A DNA stretch of 64,000 nucleotides from assembly GCA_019637095.1 (NCBI GenBank), contig JAHBWG010000040.1:21605-85604 (forward strand), read 5' to 3'. A program made the translations under genes and the position numbers. Below are positions 1-8,651 of the stretch, in pieces. The stretch is from Sandaracinaceae bacterium (GTDB lineage Bacteria; Myxococcota_A; Polyangia; Polyangiales; Sandaracinaceae). Within the stretch, counting starts at the first letter, position 1, and every line of letters starts with the position of its first letter. The notes under the pieces were generated by a model that saw nothing but the letters and a program-made list of their open reading frames with translations, did no database searches and had not been told where the DNA came from.

Positions 1-27
1 CGTGTCGCACTCGATCCCGAGGACCGT

Positions 28-70
28 CGACCCCGCGGAGCGTGGCGTGCTCCGCGCGACCCCGCGGAGC
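28..70. repeat. 14-bp direct repeat with a small hairpin
   Basis: The 14-mer CGACCCCGCGGAGC occurs at 28-41 and again at 57-70. Between them GCGGAGC (35-41) pairs with GCTCCGC (49-55) around a 7-nt loop, so the stretch could end a gene lying left of the window. It sits just before the promoter of the matrixin gene. No protein could be assigned to bases 1-126. Confidence 0.4.
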
Positions 71-111
71 TGTCTTCGCGCCGGTTACAGTCGATCGCGA
101 CGTCCGCGCGC

Positions 112-117
112 TATCCT
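112..117 (+). promoter_or_regulatory. Putative -10 element (TATCCT) of the matrixin gene
   Basis: TATCCT ends 9 nt before the GTG at 127, and there is no purine-rich Shine-Dalgarno between them. This is one of about ten TANNNT hexamers in the window placed so that transcription would begin at or beside the start codon. Confidence 0.4.
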
Positions 118-126
118 CTCCACGTC

Positions 127-1017
127 GTGCGCGCGCTCGTCCCGGTCGTCTCGCTCGCTGCGCTCGCGGTGCTCGCGGCGCCGGCGCGCGCGTTCGAGCG
201 CACCCGCGTCGACACCGACCCCGACAAGGCGGTGTACTGGCGCTTCCGGGTCGTCCGCGTGAGCCCCGCGATCGACACCTCGCGCGACCTCGGCGCCGAC
301 GCCGTCCAGCGCGCGGTCGCGCGCTCGATCGCGACGTGGAACGCGGCCGCGGTCGGGTGCAGCGATCTCTCCCTCGTCGACGCCGGCTACCCCGGCGGGC
401 TCACGACCAACCTCGAGCGCGGCATGCCCGACATGGAGAACCGGATCGTGTGGCGCGAGGACGCGTGGCCGCCCGAGGTCCCGGCGGCGACGCTCGCGCT
501 CACCACGCTCGTGTACCGCCGCTCGAGCGGCGAGATCGTCGACGCGGACATCGACTTCAACGGCGTCCATCACCTCTTCACCGACGTCGACGATCCGGAG
601 CTCGCCGAGGTCGACGTGCAGAACACGCTCACGCACGAGCTCGGTCACCTGATCGGGCTCGCGCACGTCGAGGACCCCGAGGCGACGATGTACTCGCTGA
701 GCCTGCCCGGCGATCTCGCGAAGCGGACGCTCTCGGAGGACGACCGCGACGGCCTCTGCTTCATCTACCCCGAGGGGCGGCTCACGCCGGCGGCGGTGCG
801 CCGGCCGGGGACGGAGCTGTCGAGCGGGTGTGCCGCCGCGGCGCCGGGCGCGCGACCGCTCGCGCCGCTCGCGCTGCTCTTCACGTCGCTCGCGATCGCT
901 CGACGAAGGCGCGCAGCTCCGCGAGCAAGCTCGCCGGGCGGAAGGGCTTGCGCATCCAGCACAGGCGCGCGTCGTCGGGCAGGGCCCAGCCGAGCTCCTC
1001 CACGCTCGCCGCGCTGA
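127..1017 (+). CDS. Secreted matrixin-like zinc metalloprotease with MYXO-CTERM-like tail
   Basis: 296 residues from a GTG start. An N-terminal signal peptide (about residues 1-22, hydrophobic core then APARA) precedes a metzincin domain with the zinc site HELGHLIGLAH (H170, H174, H180) and a Met-turn methionine near 188 (TMYS), as in matrixins. Near the C-terminus a Cys (C235), a hydrophobic stretch and RRRR (259-262) form the tripartite MYXO-CTERM signal used for surface anchoring in myxobacteria. Oddly, the frame does not stop after the arginines but runs 34 residues further, overlapping the convergent Hpt-REC gene by 137 bp. The protease assignment is firm; the substrate is unknown, and whether the tail is processed is inference. 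Confidence 0.85.
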   Translation: MRALVPVVSLAALAVLAAPARAFERTRVDTDPDKAVYWRFRVVRVSPAIDTSRDLGADAVQRAVARSIATWNAAAVGCSDLSLVDAGYPGGLTTNLERGMPDMENRIVWREDAWPPEVPAATLALTTLVYRRSSGEIVDADIDFNGVHHLFTDVDDPELAEVDVQNTLTHELGHLIGLAHVEDPEATMYSLSLPGDLAKRTLSEDDRDGLCFIYPEGRLTPAAVRRPGTELSSGCAAAAPGARPLAPLALLFTSLAIARRRRAAPRASSPGGRACASSTGARRRAGPSRAPPRSPR

Positions 1018-1624
1018 GGATGACGACGGGGAGCTCCGCGCCCGCGCACGCGCGGACCTCGCGGTAGAACGAGAGCCCGTCCGTGTCGGGCATCATCGCG
1101 TCGACGATCACGAGGTCGGTCGGCGCCGCGGCGATCGCGCCGAGCGCCGCGCTCGGATCTTCGACGACGTGCGCGGTGCAACCGCCCGCGGTGCGGAGCG
1201 TGATCTCGAGCAGGCGGCGGGTCGACGACTCGTCGTCGAGCGCGACGACGCGCCAGCCGAGCGCGTCGGGCCGATCGGCCTCGACCTTGGGCGCCGCGGC
1301 CGCCGCCTGCGTCGCGCCCGTGCTCGCTCGCTCGGCGGCGCGCGCGAGCCGGCGCGCGCCCTCGACGATCACGATCGACGAGGCGCCCGCCGCGATGGCC
1401 GCCTCGAGGCGGCCCGCACGCTCGGACAGCGCCTCGTGCCCCGGGCCGCCCGCGACGCCGCGGAGCCGGTGCGCGAGCCGACGGACCTCGTCGCGCGCGC
1501 TCTCGTCGCCCGCGTCGAGCCGCGCCGCCGCCTCGGCGAGCGCGCGCGCGCGATCCGCGAACCCGGCTTCCGTCTTGGCGTGCAGCGCGGCGAGGCGCGC
1601 CTCGAGCTCGGCCAACTTGCTCAT
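881..1624 (-). CDS. Hpt domain - receiver domain protein
   Basis: 247 residues from ATG at 1624; an upstream in-frame start at 1684 is possible but adds 20 unconserved residues. Residues about 1-95 look like a histidine phosphotransfer domain, with the candidate phosphoaccepting H52 in AHRLRGVAGG. An Ala-rich linker (100-115) leads to a receiver domain with the acidic pair D130/D131, phosphoacceptor D175 (VIVDAMMP) and the conserved Lys in MRKPF near 226. There is no kinase or DNA-binding output, so it probably works as a phosphorelay intermediate. It is divergent from the kinase-receiver gene at 1702, 77 bp away, which suggests the two share control. Its last 137 bp overlap the tail of the matrixin gene on the other strand. 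Confidence 0.8.
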   Translation of the reverse strand: MSKLAELEARLAALHAKTEAGFADRARALAEAAARLDAGDESARDEVRRLAHRLRGVAGGPGHEALSERAGRLEAAIAAGASSIVIVEGARRLARAAERASTGATQAAAAAPKVEADRPDALGWRVVALDDESSTRRLLEITLRTAGGCTAHVVEDPSAALGAIAAAPTDLVIVDAMMPDTDGLSFYREVRACAGAELPVVILSAASVEELGWALPDDARLCWMRKPFRPASLLAELRAFVERSRAT

Positions 1625-1701
1625 CGGGCTCGCGTCCCCGTGCTCCCTCTCCGCAATGTTGCACGGATTGGTGCGGGGGGGCACCCTGAGCGGACGATCC
1701 G

Positions 1702-3009
1702 ATGAGCCGATCCGGCCGTCCCGACTCCACCACGGTACCGCCTCGACGGAGGAGCACCGCGCCCGCTTCGATGCCGCCGAGCATCGGGCCAGGTACGACC
1801 CTCGAGGGCAAGTACGAGCTCGTCGAGGAGCTCGGCGAGGGCGCGATGGGCGTCGTGTATCTCGGCAAGGACGTCCAGCTCCAGCGCTCCGTCGCGATCA
1901 AGTTCATCCAGCCCGACATGGTGCGCAGCGACGAGGCGCACGAGCGCTTCCTGCACGAGGCGCGCGCGATGGCGCGCGTGAAGCACGTCAACGTCGTCGA
2001 CATCTACGCCTACGGCGAGATCGCGCGCACGCCGTACTTCGTGATGGAGTACGTGCGCGGCGTCACCGTGTACGACTGGCTCGAGGAGCACGGCCGGCCG
2101 CACCTGTCGGTCGACGAGGCGATCGGCATCCTCGATCAGACCTGCCGCGGCATCGCCGCCATCCACGCCGCCGGCGCGGTGCACCGCGATCTGAAGCCGA
2201 CCAACGTCCTCATCGGGCCGGCGTTCCGCGTCTGCGTGATGGACCTCGGGCTCTCGAAGGTGCTCGATCGCCCGGCGAGCGCGCCCAAGGACACGGTGAG
2301 CGGGACGCCCGCGTACATGGCGCCGGAGGTCGTGATGGGCACGCCGCTGAGCGGCGCGCTCGAGCAGCAGGCGGACGTCTACGCGCTCGGCGTGATGGCG
2401 TTCGAGATGGTCACCGGCCGGCTGCCGTTCAACTTCCCGAGCCCGACCGAGACGATGCTCGCGCACGTGGAGCAGGAGCCGCCGGTGCCGAGCGAGCTGC
2501 GCCACGATCTGCCCGAGGCGTTCGACCGCGTGATCCTCGCGGCGCTCGCGAAGTCTCCGACGGCGCGCACGCAGGGCGCGGAGGCCTTCCGCCGCGCGCT
2601 CCTCGAGGCGCGCGAGAGCGTGAGCTCGGCCAAGCGCGCGCTGCGCATCCTCGTCGCCGACGACGACGACGACTTCCGCGCCCTCGTCGTCGAGACGCTC
2701 TCGTACGCGTTCCCCGACGCGGAGATCGTCGCGGTCGCCGACGGCGAGGCGGCGGTGCGCGCCGCGGAGGCGGGCCCCGTCTCGCTCGCGGTCATCGACC
2801 TCGACATGCCGCGGATGAACGGGCTCGAGGTCACCGCCGCGTTCCGCGCGACGCCCCACCTCGAGAAGACGCCGATCCTCGTGGTGACGGCGACGGGCGG
2901 CGCGCCGGACTGGCGCCTGCTCTCCGCCCTCGGCGCCGACGGCTTCGTCGTCAAGCCGATCGATCCGGTGAGCCTGATCGCGCTCGCCCGCCGCACGCTC
3001 CCGCAGTAG
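1702..3009 (+). CDS. Ser/Thr protein kinase fused to C-terminal receiver domain
   Basis: 435 residues. After a Pro/Ser/Arg-rich N-terminus of 30 residues comes a Hanks-type kinase domain (about 36-300): glycine loop GEGAMG from G45, catalytic K67 (VAIK), HRD at 161-163 with K165, DLG instead of DFG at 181-183, and an activation segment ending GTPAYMAPE. All catalytic residues are present. Residues about 313-435 form a CheY-like receiver with an acidic cluster (ADDDDD), phosphoacceptor D366 (VIDLDMP) and K418. There is no transmembrane segment, so the kinase is cytoplasmic. A receiver directly behind a Ser/Thr kinase suggests a His-Asp relay controls kinase output, and the divergent Hpt-REC neighbour is the obvious candidate partner (inference). 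Confidence 0.9.
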   Translation: MSRSGRPDSTTVPPRRRSTAPASMPPSIGPGTTLEGKYELVEELGEGAMGVVYLGKDVQLQRSVAIKFIQPDMVRSDEAHERFLHEARAMARVKHVNVVDIYAYGEIARTPYFVMEYVRGVTVYDWLEEHGRPHLSVDEAIGILDQTCRGIAAIHAAGAVHRDLKPTNVLIGPAFRVCVMDLGLSKVLDRPASAPKDTVSGTPAYMAPEVVMGTPLSGALEQQADVYALGVMAFEMVTGRLPFNFPSPTETMLAHVEQEPPVPSELRHDLPEAFDRVILAALAKSPTARTQGAEAFRRALLEARESVSSAKRALRILVADDDDDFRALVVETLSYAFPDAEIVAVADGEAAVRAAEAGPVSLAVIDLDMPRMNGLEVTAAFRATPHLEKTPILVVTATGGAPDWRLLSALGADGFVVKPIDPVSLIALARRTLPQ

Positions 3010-3016
3010 CGCGCCG

Positions 3017-3496
3017 TCAGCGGCGCGGCGGCGTCGCGGCGAGGTGCGTGATCGCGACGGCGAGCGCGTCGGTCGCGTCGGCGCCGAGCTCCGTCTCGAG
3101 CGAGAGCATCGCGGCGACGACGCGGCCGAGCTGGCGCTTGTCCGCCGCGCCGCGGCCCGCGACGGTGCGCTTCACGAGGGCGGGCGGGTACTCGCCGAGC
3201 GCGAGCCCGCGCCGCGCGACGAGCAAGAGCACGACGCCGCGTACGTGCCCGAGCTGGATCGCCGCGTTCGGGTACTTCGCGTAGAAGATGTCCTCGACCG
3301 CGACGGCGCGCGGGTGGTGCTCCTCGATCACCGCGTCGAGCGCGTCGTAGACGATCTCGAGCCGGTCCGCGAGCGGCGCGCTCGCGTCGAGCTTCACGAT
3401 CCCGGCGGCGACCGCGCGCAGCTTGCCGCCGGCGCGCTCGACGACGCCCCAGCCGGTGCGGCGCGTGCCTGGGTCGACGCCGAGCACGCGGCTCAT
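3017..3496 (-). CDS. ruvC: Crossover junction endodeoxyribonuclease RuvC
   Basis: 159 residues from ATG at 3496, chosen because MSRVLGVDPGT is the usual N-terminus; an upstream frame to 3556 has no conserved residues. RuvC cleaves Holliday junctions made mobile by RuvAB. The four acidic catalytic residues are visible: D7 (GVDPGT), the Glu of AVEDIF, and the two Asp of GADATDALAVAITH near the C-terminus. Length and motif spacing match the family. ruvA and ruvB are not in the window. It is convergent with the kinase gene, with a 7-bp gap. A possible short leader ORF lies just upstream. Confidence 0.95.
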   Translation of the reverse strand: MSRVLGVDPGTRRTGWGVVERAGGKLRAVAAGIVKLDASAPLADRLEIVYDALDAVIEEHHPRAVAVEDIFYAKYPNAAIQLGHVRGVVLLLVARRGLALGEYPPALVKRTVAGRGAADKRQLGRVVAAMLSLETELGADATDALAVAITHLAATPPRR

Positions 3497-3519
3497 CGCG
3501 CGGTCCTGGGTCGGAACAT
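3493..3519 (-). other. Possible 8-codon leader ORF before ruvC
   Basis: Seven nt after a TACGGT hexamer lies an ATG whose 8-codon frame (MFRPRTAR) ends in a TGA overlapping the ruvC ATG as ATGA. The layout resembles a leaderless, translationally coupled leader peptide. It may be chance, since the peptide is too short for any compositional test. Confidence 0.2.
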
Positions 3520-3585
3520 CGCGCGCACCGTAGGGAGCCGGCGCGCGTCGCGTCAACCGCGCGCCGCCGTGATATGACCCCGCCC

Positions 3586-5259
3586 ATGTTCCAGCTCCCT
3601 CCCGCGCCGCGCATGAGCGGCGGACTGTTGCGCTCGATCGTCGCGGCCACCGCCGCCGAGCCCGTGCGTCGCGCGATCGCCGCGGTGATGCGCAAGGACC
3701 TCGGGATCGAGGCCGCGCTCGCGCTGCCCGCCTCGACGCGCTCGCGCATGCCGCTCTCGGCCGGTGTGCTCGCGGGGCGCGCGCCGCGCGCGCTCGACTC
3801 GCTCGAGCTCGGCGTGCCGAGGCCGCCGGCGGCGATCCCGAGCGTCGCGCGCTGGCACGCGCGCTACGCCGCGGGCGAGGCGCGGCCGGTCGAGGTGGTC
3901 GAGCGCGCGCTCGCGGAGGCGCGCCGGCTCGGCGCCGCGCGTCCGACGATGAGCTGCATGAGCGTGCTCGACGACGCGGGCGCGCTGCGAGACGCGGAGG
4001 CGAGCGCGGCGCGCTGGGCGAAGGGCGCGCCGCTCGGGCCGCTCGACGGCGTCGTCGTCCCCGTGAAGGAGGAGGTCGACCTCGCGGGCCTGCGCCACCG
4101 GCTCGGCACCGCGTTCATCGCGCCCTCGACCGACGCGGCCGACGGCACGAGCGCGGCGCGGCTGCGCGCCGCCGGGGCGATCCTCCTCGGCCACACGCTG
4201 ATGACGGAGATGGGCATGTCGCCGCTCGGCGGCAACGTGCAGCGGCCCATGCCGCGCAACGCGCACGCGATCGATCGGCTCGCCGGCGGCAGCTCCACGG
4301 GCAGCGCGATCGCGGTCGCGTCCGGGCTCGCGCCGGTCGCGCTCGGCTCGGACGGCGGCGGCTCGATCCGCATCCCGGCGTGCTTCAACGGCCTCTTCGG
4401 CATCAAGCCCACCTTCGGTCGCATCTCGCGGCACGGCGACGGCTTCGACGGAACGATGGACCACCTCGGCCCGATCGGCGCGTCGGCGCACGACCTCGCG
4501 GTGTTCCTCGAGGCGTGCGCAGGCGAGGACCCGCTCGACGAGCTGACGCGCGGGACGCCGCCCGTCGCGCCGGGCGGGCTCGTCGGCGCGATCGGGCGCG
4601 GCGTGCGCGGGCTCCGGATCGGCGTCCTGCCGCGCGAGCTCGCCGCGGCCGACGGCGCCGTGCAGGAAGCGTGTCGCGCGGCGCTCGCGGCCCTCGAGAA
4701 GGAGGGCGCAATCCTCGTGGACGTCGAGATCCTGCTCGCCGAGCACGCGCCGGGGATCGGCTACCTGACGATCGGCCTCGAGACGTACGCGTCGCTGCTC
4801 GACGCGCGGCGCGCCTCGTTCGACGCGATGGGCCCGGACCTGCAGCTCCTCGTGCGCCTGCTCTCGACGTTCGGCGCGGGCGACTACCTCGACGCGCAGG
4901 CCCTGCGCGCGCGGCTGCGCGAGCAGGCGGCCGAGGTGCTCCGGGACGTCGACGTGCTCGCGTTGCCGACGACCGCCTCGGTCGCGCCCGAGGTCACCGC
5001 GCTCGACCTCGAGGCCGGCTTCGCCGACACGCCCGCGCTCGGCGCGGCGTGCCGCTTCGCGTTCTTCGGGAACCTCACCGGCCTGCCGTGTGGGACCGCG
5101 CCCGTCGGCACGGGCGAGGCGGGCTTGCCGGTCGGCCTGCAGATCGTCGGCGACGCGTTCGACGAGGCGAGCGTGCTCGCGGTGCTCGCCGCGCTCGAGC
5201 GCGCCGAGGTCGCGTCGGTCCGCGCGCCGCGCGTCCCCGTCCATCCCCTCGGTGACTGA
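3586..5259 (+). CDS. Amidase signature family enzyme
   Basis: 557 residues from ATG at 3586; ATG at 3574 would add four residues, but it overlaps a TATGAC hexamer placed 7 nt before 3586 like other -10 elements here. The amidase-signature Ser-cisSer-Lys triad is present: Lys in VPVKEEVDL (residue 161), cis-Ser in AGGSSTGS (236) and nucleophile Ser in [10 protein letters not shown] (260). The Gly/Ser-rich core continues to [10 protein letters not shown]. No signal peptide is seen. Such enzymes hydrolyse amides or peptides, or act in transamidation. The substrate cannot be told, and the lack of gatB nearby argues against GatA. It lies 22 bp before purT on the same strand, probably cotranscribed. 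Confidence 0.85.
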   Translation: MFQLPPAPRMSGGLLRSIVAATAAEPVRRAIAAVMRKDLGIEAALALPASTRSRMPLSAGVLAGRAPRALDSLELGVPRPPAAIPSVARWHARYAAGEARPVEVVERALAEARRLGAARPTMSCMSVLDDAGALRDAEASAARWAKGAPLGPLDGVVVPVKEEVDLAGLRHRLGTAFIAPSTDAADGTSAARLRAAGAILLGHTLMTEMGMSPLGGNVQRPMPRNAHAIDRLAGGSSTGSAIAVASGLAPVALGSDGGGSIRIPACFNGLFGIKPTFGRISRHGDGFDGTMDHLGPIGASAHDLAVFLEACAGEDPLDELTRGTPPVAPGGLVGAIGRGVRGLRIGVLPRELAAADGAVQEACRAALAALEKEGAILVDVEILLAEHAPGIGYLTIGLETYASLLDARRASFDAMGPDLQLLVRLLSTFGAGDYLDAQALRARLREQAAEVLRDVDVLALPTTASVAPEVTALDLEAGFADTPALGAACRFAFFGNLTGLPCGTAPVGTGEAGLPVGLQIVGDAFDEASVLAVLAALERAEVASVRAPRVPVHPLGD

Positions 5260-5281
5260 ACATGGAAGGAGAGCGCTCCCC

Positions 5282-6466
5282 GTGACCACGCTCGGAACTG
5301 CCGGCACGACGTCGGCCACCAAGGTCCTGCTCCTGGGCTCGGGCGAGCTCGGCAAGGAGGTCGCGATCGAGCTGACGCGCCTCGGCGTCGAGGTCGTCGC
5401 GGTCGATCGCTACGCGGGCGCGCCCGCGATGCAGGTCGCCCACCGCGCGCACGTCGCGCCGATGACCGACGGCGCGCGGCTGCGCGCGATCATCGAGGCG
5501 GAGCGCCCCGATCTGATCGTCCCCGAGATCGAGGCGATCGCGACCGACGAGCTCGTGCGCCTCGAGGCGGACGGCTTCACGGTGATCCCGACCGCGCGCG
5601 CGGCGCGCCTCACGATGGACCGCGAGGGGATCCGCCGGCTCGCGGCGGAGGAGCTCGGCCTGCAGACCTCGCCCTACCGCTTCGCGGGGAGCGAGGCGGA
5701 GTACCGCGCGGCGGTGGCGCAGATCGGGCTGCCCTGCGTGGTCAAGCCGGTGATGAGCTCGTCCGGCAAGGGGCAGAGCACCTTGCGCAATGCAGACGAC
5801 GTCGCGCGGGCGTACTCCTTTGCCAACGAGCAGGCGCGCGCGGGCGCGGGGCGCGTGATCGTCGAAGGCTTCGTCGAGTTCGACTACGAGATCACGCTGC
5901 TCACCGTGCGGCACGCGGGCGGCACCACGTTCTGTGCGCCCGTCGGGCATCGCCAGGTGCACGGCGACTACGTCGAGAGCTGGCAGCCGCAGCCGATGAG
6001 CGAGGCGGCGCGCGCCGAGGCCGAGCGCATGGCCCACGCGGTGACCGGCGCGCTCGGCGGCCGCGGCCTCTTCGGCGTCGAGCTCTTCGTGCGCGGCGAC
6101 GAGGTGTGGTTCAGCGAGGTCTCGCCGCGCCCGCACGACACGGGCATGGTCACGATGATCTCGCAGGACCTCAGCGAGTTCGCGCTCCACGCGCGCGCGA
6201 TCCTCGGCCTGCCGATCCCGGCGCCGCTCCGGCAGCACGGGCCGAGCGCGTCGGCCGTGATCTTGGCCGAGGGCGACTCGGACGCGCCGAGGTTCGAGGG
6301 CGTCGAGCGCGCGCTCGAGGAGCCCGACACGCAGCTGCGCCTGTTCGGCAAGCCGGAGGTGCGCGGCCACCGCCGCCTCGGCGTCGCGCTCGCGCGCGGC
6401 GCCACGATCGAGGAGGCGCGCGACAAGGCCCGCCGCGCCGCGGCGGCCGTGCGCATCGTCCTCTAG
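5282..6466 (+). CDS. purT: Formate-dependent phosphoribosylglycinamide formyltransferase (PurT)
   Basis: 394 residues, close to the roughly 390 of known PurT, which turns GAR, formate and ATP into formyl-GAR in purine synthesis. GTG at 5282 was chosen because GGAAGGAGAG lies just upstream and the protein then begins shortly before the dinucleotide-fold strand [18 protein letters not shown]. The ATP-grasp core is seen in [17 protein letters not shown], and the metal/substrate region in [21 protein letters not shown]. The stop codon shares the palindrome CTAG with the stop of the convergent ppk2 gene. Assignment is firm. Confidence 0.95.
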   Translation: MTTLGTAGTTSATKVLLLGSGELGKEVAIELTRLGVEVVAVDRYAGAPAMQVAHRAHVAPMTDGARLRAIIEAERPDLIVPEIEAIATDELVRLEADGFTVIPTARAARLTMDREGIRRLAAEELGLQTSPYRFAGSEAEYRAAVAQIGLPCVVKPVMSSSGKGQSTLRNADDVARAYSFANEQARAGAGRVIVEGFVEFDYEITLLTVRHAGGTTFCAPVGHRQVHGDYVESWQPQPMSEAARAEAERMAHAVTGALGGRGLFGVELFVRGDEVWFSEVSPRPHDTGMVTMISQDLSEFALHARAILGLPIPAPLRQHGPSASAVILAEGDSDAPRFEGVERALEEPDTQLRLFGKPEVRGHRRLGVALARGATIEEARDKARRAAAAVRIVL

Positions 6467-7356
6467 CTCGCCACCAGCTCCTCGCGCAGCGCCCGCATCG
6501 CCGCGACCGACTCGTCGTCGGCGGCGGGGAAGCGCGGGTCGATCGCGTCGAGGGTCCGCAGGAAGATGTCCGCGACGACGCGCCGCATGAAGGCCTTGTC
6601 GTCCGCGGGCACCGCGTACCACGGCGCCCAGGGCCGGCTCGTCGCGTTGAGCGCGCGCTCGTACGCCTCCATGTAGGCGTCCCACTTGCGTCGCTCGACG
6701 ACGTCGCGCGGGTTGAACTTCCAGTTCGCGTCGGGCTCGTCGATGCGCGCGAGGAAGCGATCGCGCTGTTCGTCGCGGCCGACGTTGAGCCAGAACTTGA
6801 CGATCACCGTGCCGTTGCGCGCGAGGTGCCGCTCGAAGTCGCGGATCGAGTCGTAGCGCTCCTCGAAGAGCGCCTCGAGCGGCGGCCGATCGGGGATGCG
6901 CTGCCCGTCGAGGAACTTCGGGTGCACGCGCACCACGAGCACCTCCTCGTAGTGGCTGCGGTTGAAGATGCCGATGCGGCCGCGCTCCGGCAGGTGCTTG
7001 ATGACGCGCCACAGGAAGTCGTGGTCGAGCTCCTCGGCGTTGGGCGCCCGGAACGACGAGACCTGGCAACCCGCCGGGTCGACGCCGCTCATCACCGCGC
7101 GGATCGTGCCGTCCTTGCCCGCCGCGTCCATCGCCTGGAACACGAGCAAGATCGCGTGCGAGTCGTGCGCGTGCAACGGGCGTTGTCGTTCGGAGATCGC
7201 GGCGACGGTGCGCTCGAGCGCCTCTCGGTTCTCCTTCTTCCGCTTCTTGCCGCCCTCGCCCTTGGGCGGCGCGGTCGGCGCGTCGGCGACGCGGAAGGTC
7301 CCGTCGAACGGGACGAGGTAGGGGCTCTCGACGACGTACTGGCGCGGGTCTCCCAT
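6463..7356 (-). CDS. ppk2: PPK2-family polyphosphate kinase
   Basis: 297 residues from ATG at 7356, 6 nt behind a TATCCT hexamer. PPK2 enzymes move phosphate between polyphosphate and nucleotides. The Walker A-like loop MDAAGKDGT is at 76-84 and the Walker B-like [11 protein letters not shown] begins at 131. Other family blocks include VKFWLNV and KFNPRD. A Lys-rich stretch (KKRKKEN) lies near 37-43. It is probably a single-domain nucleotide-dependent enzyme; whether it favours ADP, AMP or GDP cannot be read off safely. It follows the kynureninase-like gene by 25 bp but has its own likely promoter. Confidence 0.9.
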   Translation of the reverse strand: MGDPRQYVVESPYLVPFDGTFRVADAPTAPPKGEGGKKRKKENREALERTVAAISERQRPLHAHDSHAILLVFQAMDAAGKDGTIRAVMSGVDPAGCQVSSFRAPNAEELDHDFLWRVIKHLPERGRIGIFNRSHYEEVLVVRVHPKFLDGQRIPDRPPLEALFEERYDSIRDFERHLARNGTVIVKFWLNVGRDEQRDRFLARIDEPDANWKFNPRDVVERRKWDAYMEAYERALNATSRPWAPWYAVPADDKAFMRRVVADIFLRTLDAIDPRFPAADDESVAAMRALREELVAS

Positions 7357-7362
7357 CGGGCG

Positions 7363-7368
7363 AGGATA
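7363..7368 (-). promoter_or_regulatory. Putative -10 element (TATCCT) of ppk2
   Basis: TATCCT lies 6 nt before the ATG at 7356 with no Shine-Dalgarno between, consistent with a leaderless transcript. Confidence 0.45.
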
Positions 7369-7381
7369 CCGCGCCGGTCGC

Positions 7382-8509
7382 TCAGCGCGCGACGTCGCGG
7401 AAGATCGCGAGCGCGCGCTCGATCTCGTCGCCGGTGACGTACGGCGCCGGCCCGAACCGCAACAGGCGCCCGCGCGCGTCGACGAAGACGCCACGCTCGC
7501 GCAGCCGCGCGACCGCGCCGGGCGCGTCGTCGAGCTCGACGGTGACGAAGCCGCCGCGCGCCTCCGGCGTGCGCACCGTGTAGCCGGCGAGCCCTGCGCG
7601 CAGGCGCGCCGTCTGCGCGAGCGACAGCGCGCGGAGCCGCTCGATGGTGAGGCCCTCGCGCACGAAGAAGTCGATCACGCGCCGCGCGCGGTAGTGGCTC
7701 GTCGGGTCGTACGTGGATCCCGCAAAACGATCTGCGGGTCGGCGGCCGTACTCGACCCGCGCGCCGCGCGGCGCCGCGAGGTGCGCGAAGTCGCTGAACC
7801 AGCCGGTGTAGATCGGCCGCAGCGTCGAGCCCGAGGGCACGCGGAGCCAGCAGTTGCCCTCGCCCCACTGGAGGTACTTGTAGCCGCCGCCCGTCGCGTA
7901 GACGTCCGCGCGCAGCGACAGCGGGACGACGCCGTGGTGGTGGTAAGTGTCGAGCAGCACCTCTGCGCCCGCGCCGCGCGCGGCGTCGATCGCGACGTCG
8001 AGGTCGGGCACGAGCGCGCTCGTCTCGAAGAGCACGGTCGAGACCGCGAGGCCGGCGGTGCGCGCGGTGATCGCGCCGGCGAGCCGCGCGCTCAGCGTCT
8101 CGAGCGGCTCGGGCGCGATCCAGCTCACCTCGAGGCCGGCCTCCTCGAGCCGCGCGAGCTGGCGGCGCAGCGAGTGGAACTCGCCGCCCGTGGTCACCAC
8201 GTGCGGCCGCGCCCTGAGATCGAGCGCGCTCAGCCACCGCGTCACGAGCTCGTGCGTGCTCGCGCCCAGGGCGATCTCGTCGGGGTGCGCGCCGATCGCC
8301 CCGGCGACGGCGGCACGGACCGCGTCGGCTGCCTCGGCCGCGGCGGCCCACTTGTCGTCGACGTGGCGCGCGGCGTCGTCGAACGCCTCGAGCACGCCCT
8401 CGCGCGCGACGTCCGGCCACGCCTGGTGGCTGTGACCGGTCAGGAGGATCCGGTCCTCGCGCAGAAACCGGGAGTAGTGCGGGCGCAGCGTCGCCGGGTC
8501 GATCGTCAC
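7382..8509 (-). CDS. Kynureninase-like fold-type I PLP enzyme
   Basis: 375 residues from GTG at 8509. That start is preferred over GTG 8536 because TAGGCT stands exactly 7 nt before it, matching other genes here. The domain is an aminotransferase class V fold. The likely PLP-lysine is K211 in GGGYKYLQWGEGN, which closely resembles the kynureninase YKYL block, and the pyridine-binding Asp is D187 (LLDTYHH). GHSHQAW near the N-terminus is also kynureninase-like. Function as a true kynureninase (kynurenine to anthranilate) is not certain: no other tryptophan-catabolism gene is nearby, and other PLP enzymes share this pattern. It is upstream of ppk2 on the same strand. Confidence 0.75.
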   Translation of the reverse strand: MTIDPATLRPHYSRFLREDRILLTGHSHQAWPDVAREGVLEAFDDAARHVDDKWAAAAEAADAVRAAVAGAIGAHPDEIALGASTHELVTRWLSALDLRARPHVVTTGGEFHSLRRQLARLEEAGLEVSWIAPEPLETLSARLAGAITARTAGLAVSTVLFETSALVPDLDVAIDAARGAGAEVLLDTYHHHGVVPLSLRADVYATGGGYKYLQWGEGNCWLRVPSGSTLRPIYTGWFSDFAHLAAPRGARVEYGRRPADRFAGSTYDPTSHYRARRVIDFFVREGLTIERLRALSLAQTARLRAGLAGYTVRTPEARGGFVTVELDDAPGAVARLRERGVFVDARGRLLRFGPAPYVTGDEIERALAIFRDVAR

Positions 8510-8516
8510 CGCGCGC

Positions 8517-8522
8517 AGCCTA
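8517..8522 (-). promoter_or_regulatory. Putative -10 element (TAGGCT) of the kynureninase-like gene
   Basis: TAGGCT lies 7 nt before the GTG at 8509. This decides the start over the upstream GTG at 8536. Confidence 0.45.
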
Positions 8523-8651
8523 GAGCGCCGGTTCACTCGAGACCACCGGATGTCCTGGGCGGGCGAGGTTCTCGGCGCGTGGCCTCCTCGGCGCCGCGCG
8601 CGCCCGCCGCGCGCCCTACCTCGCGCTCTTCGATCGGCGCATCATGTCGTC

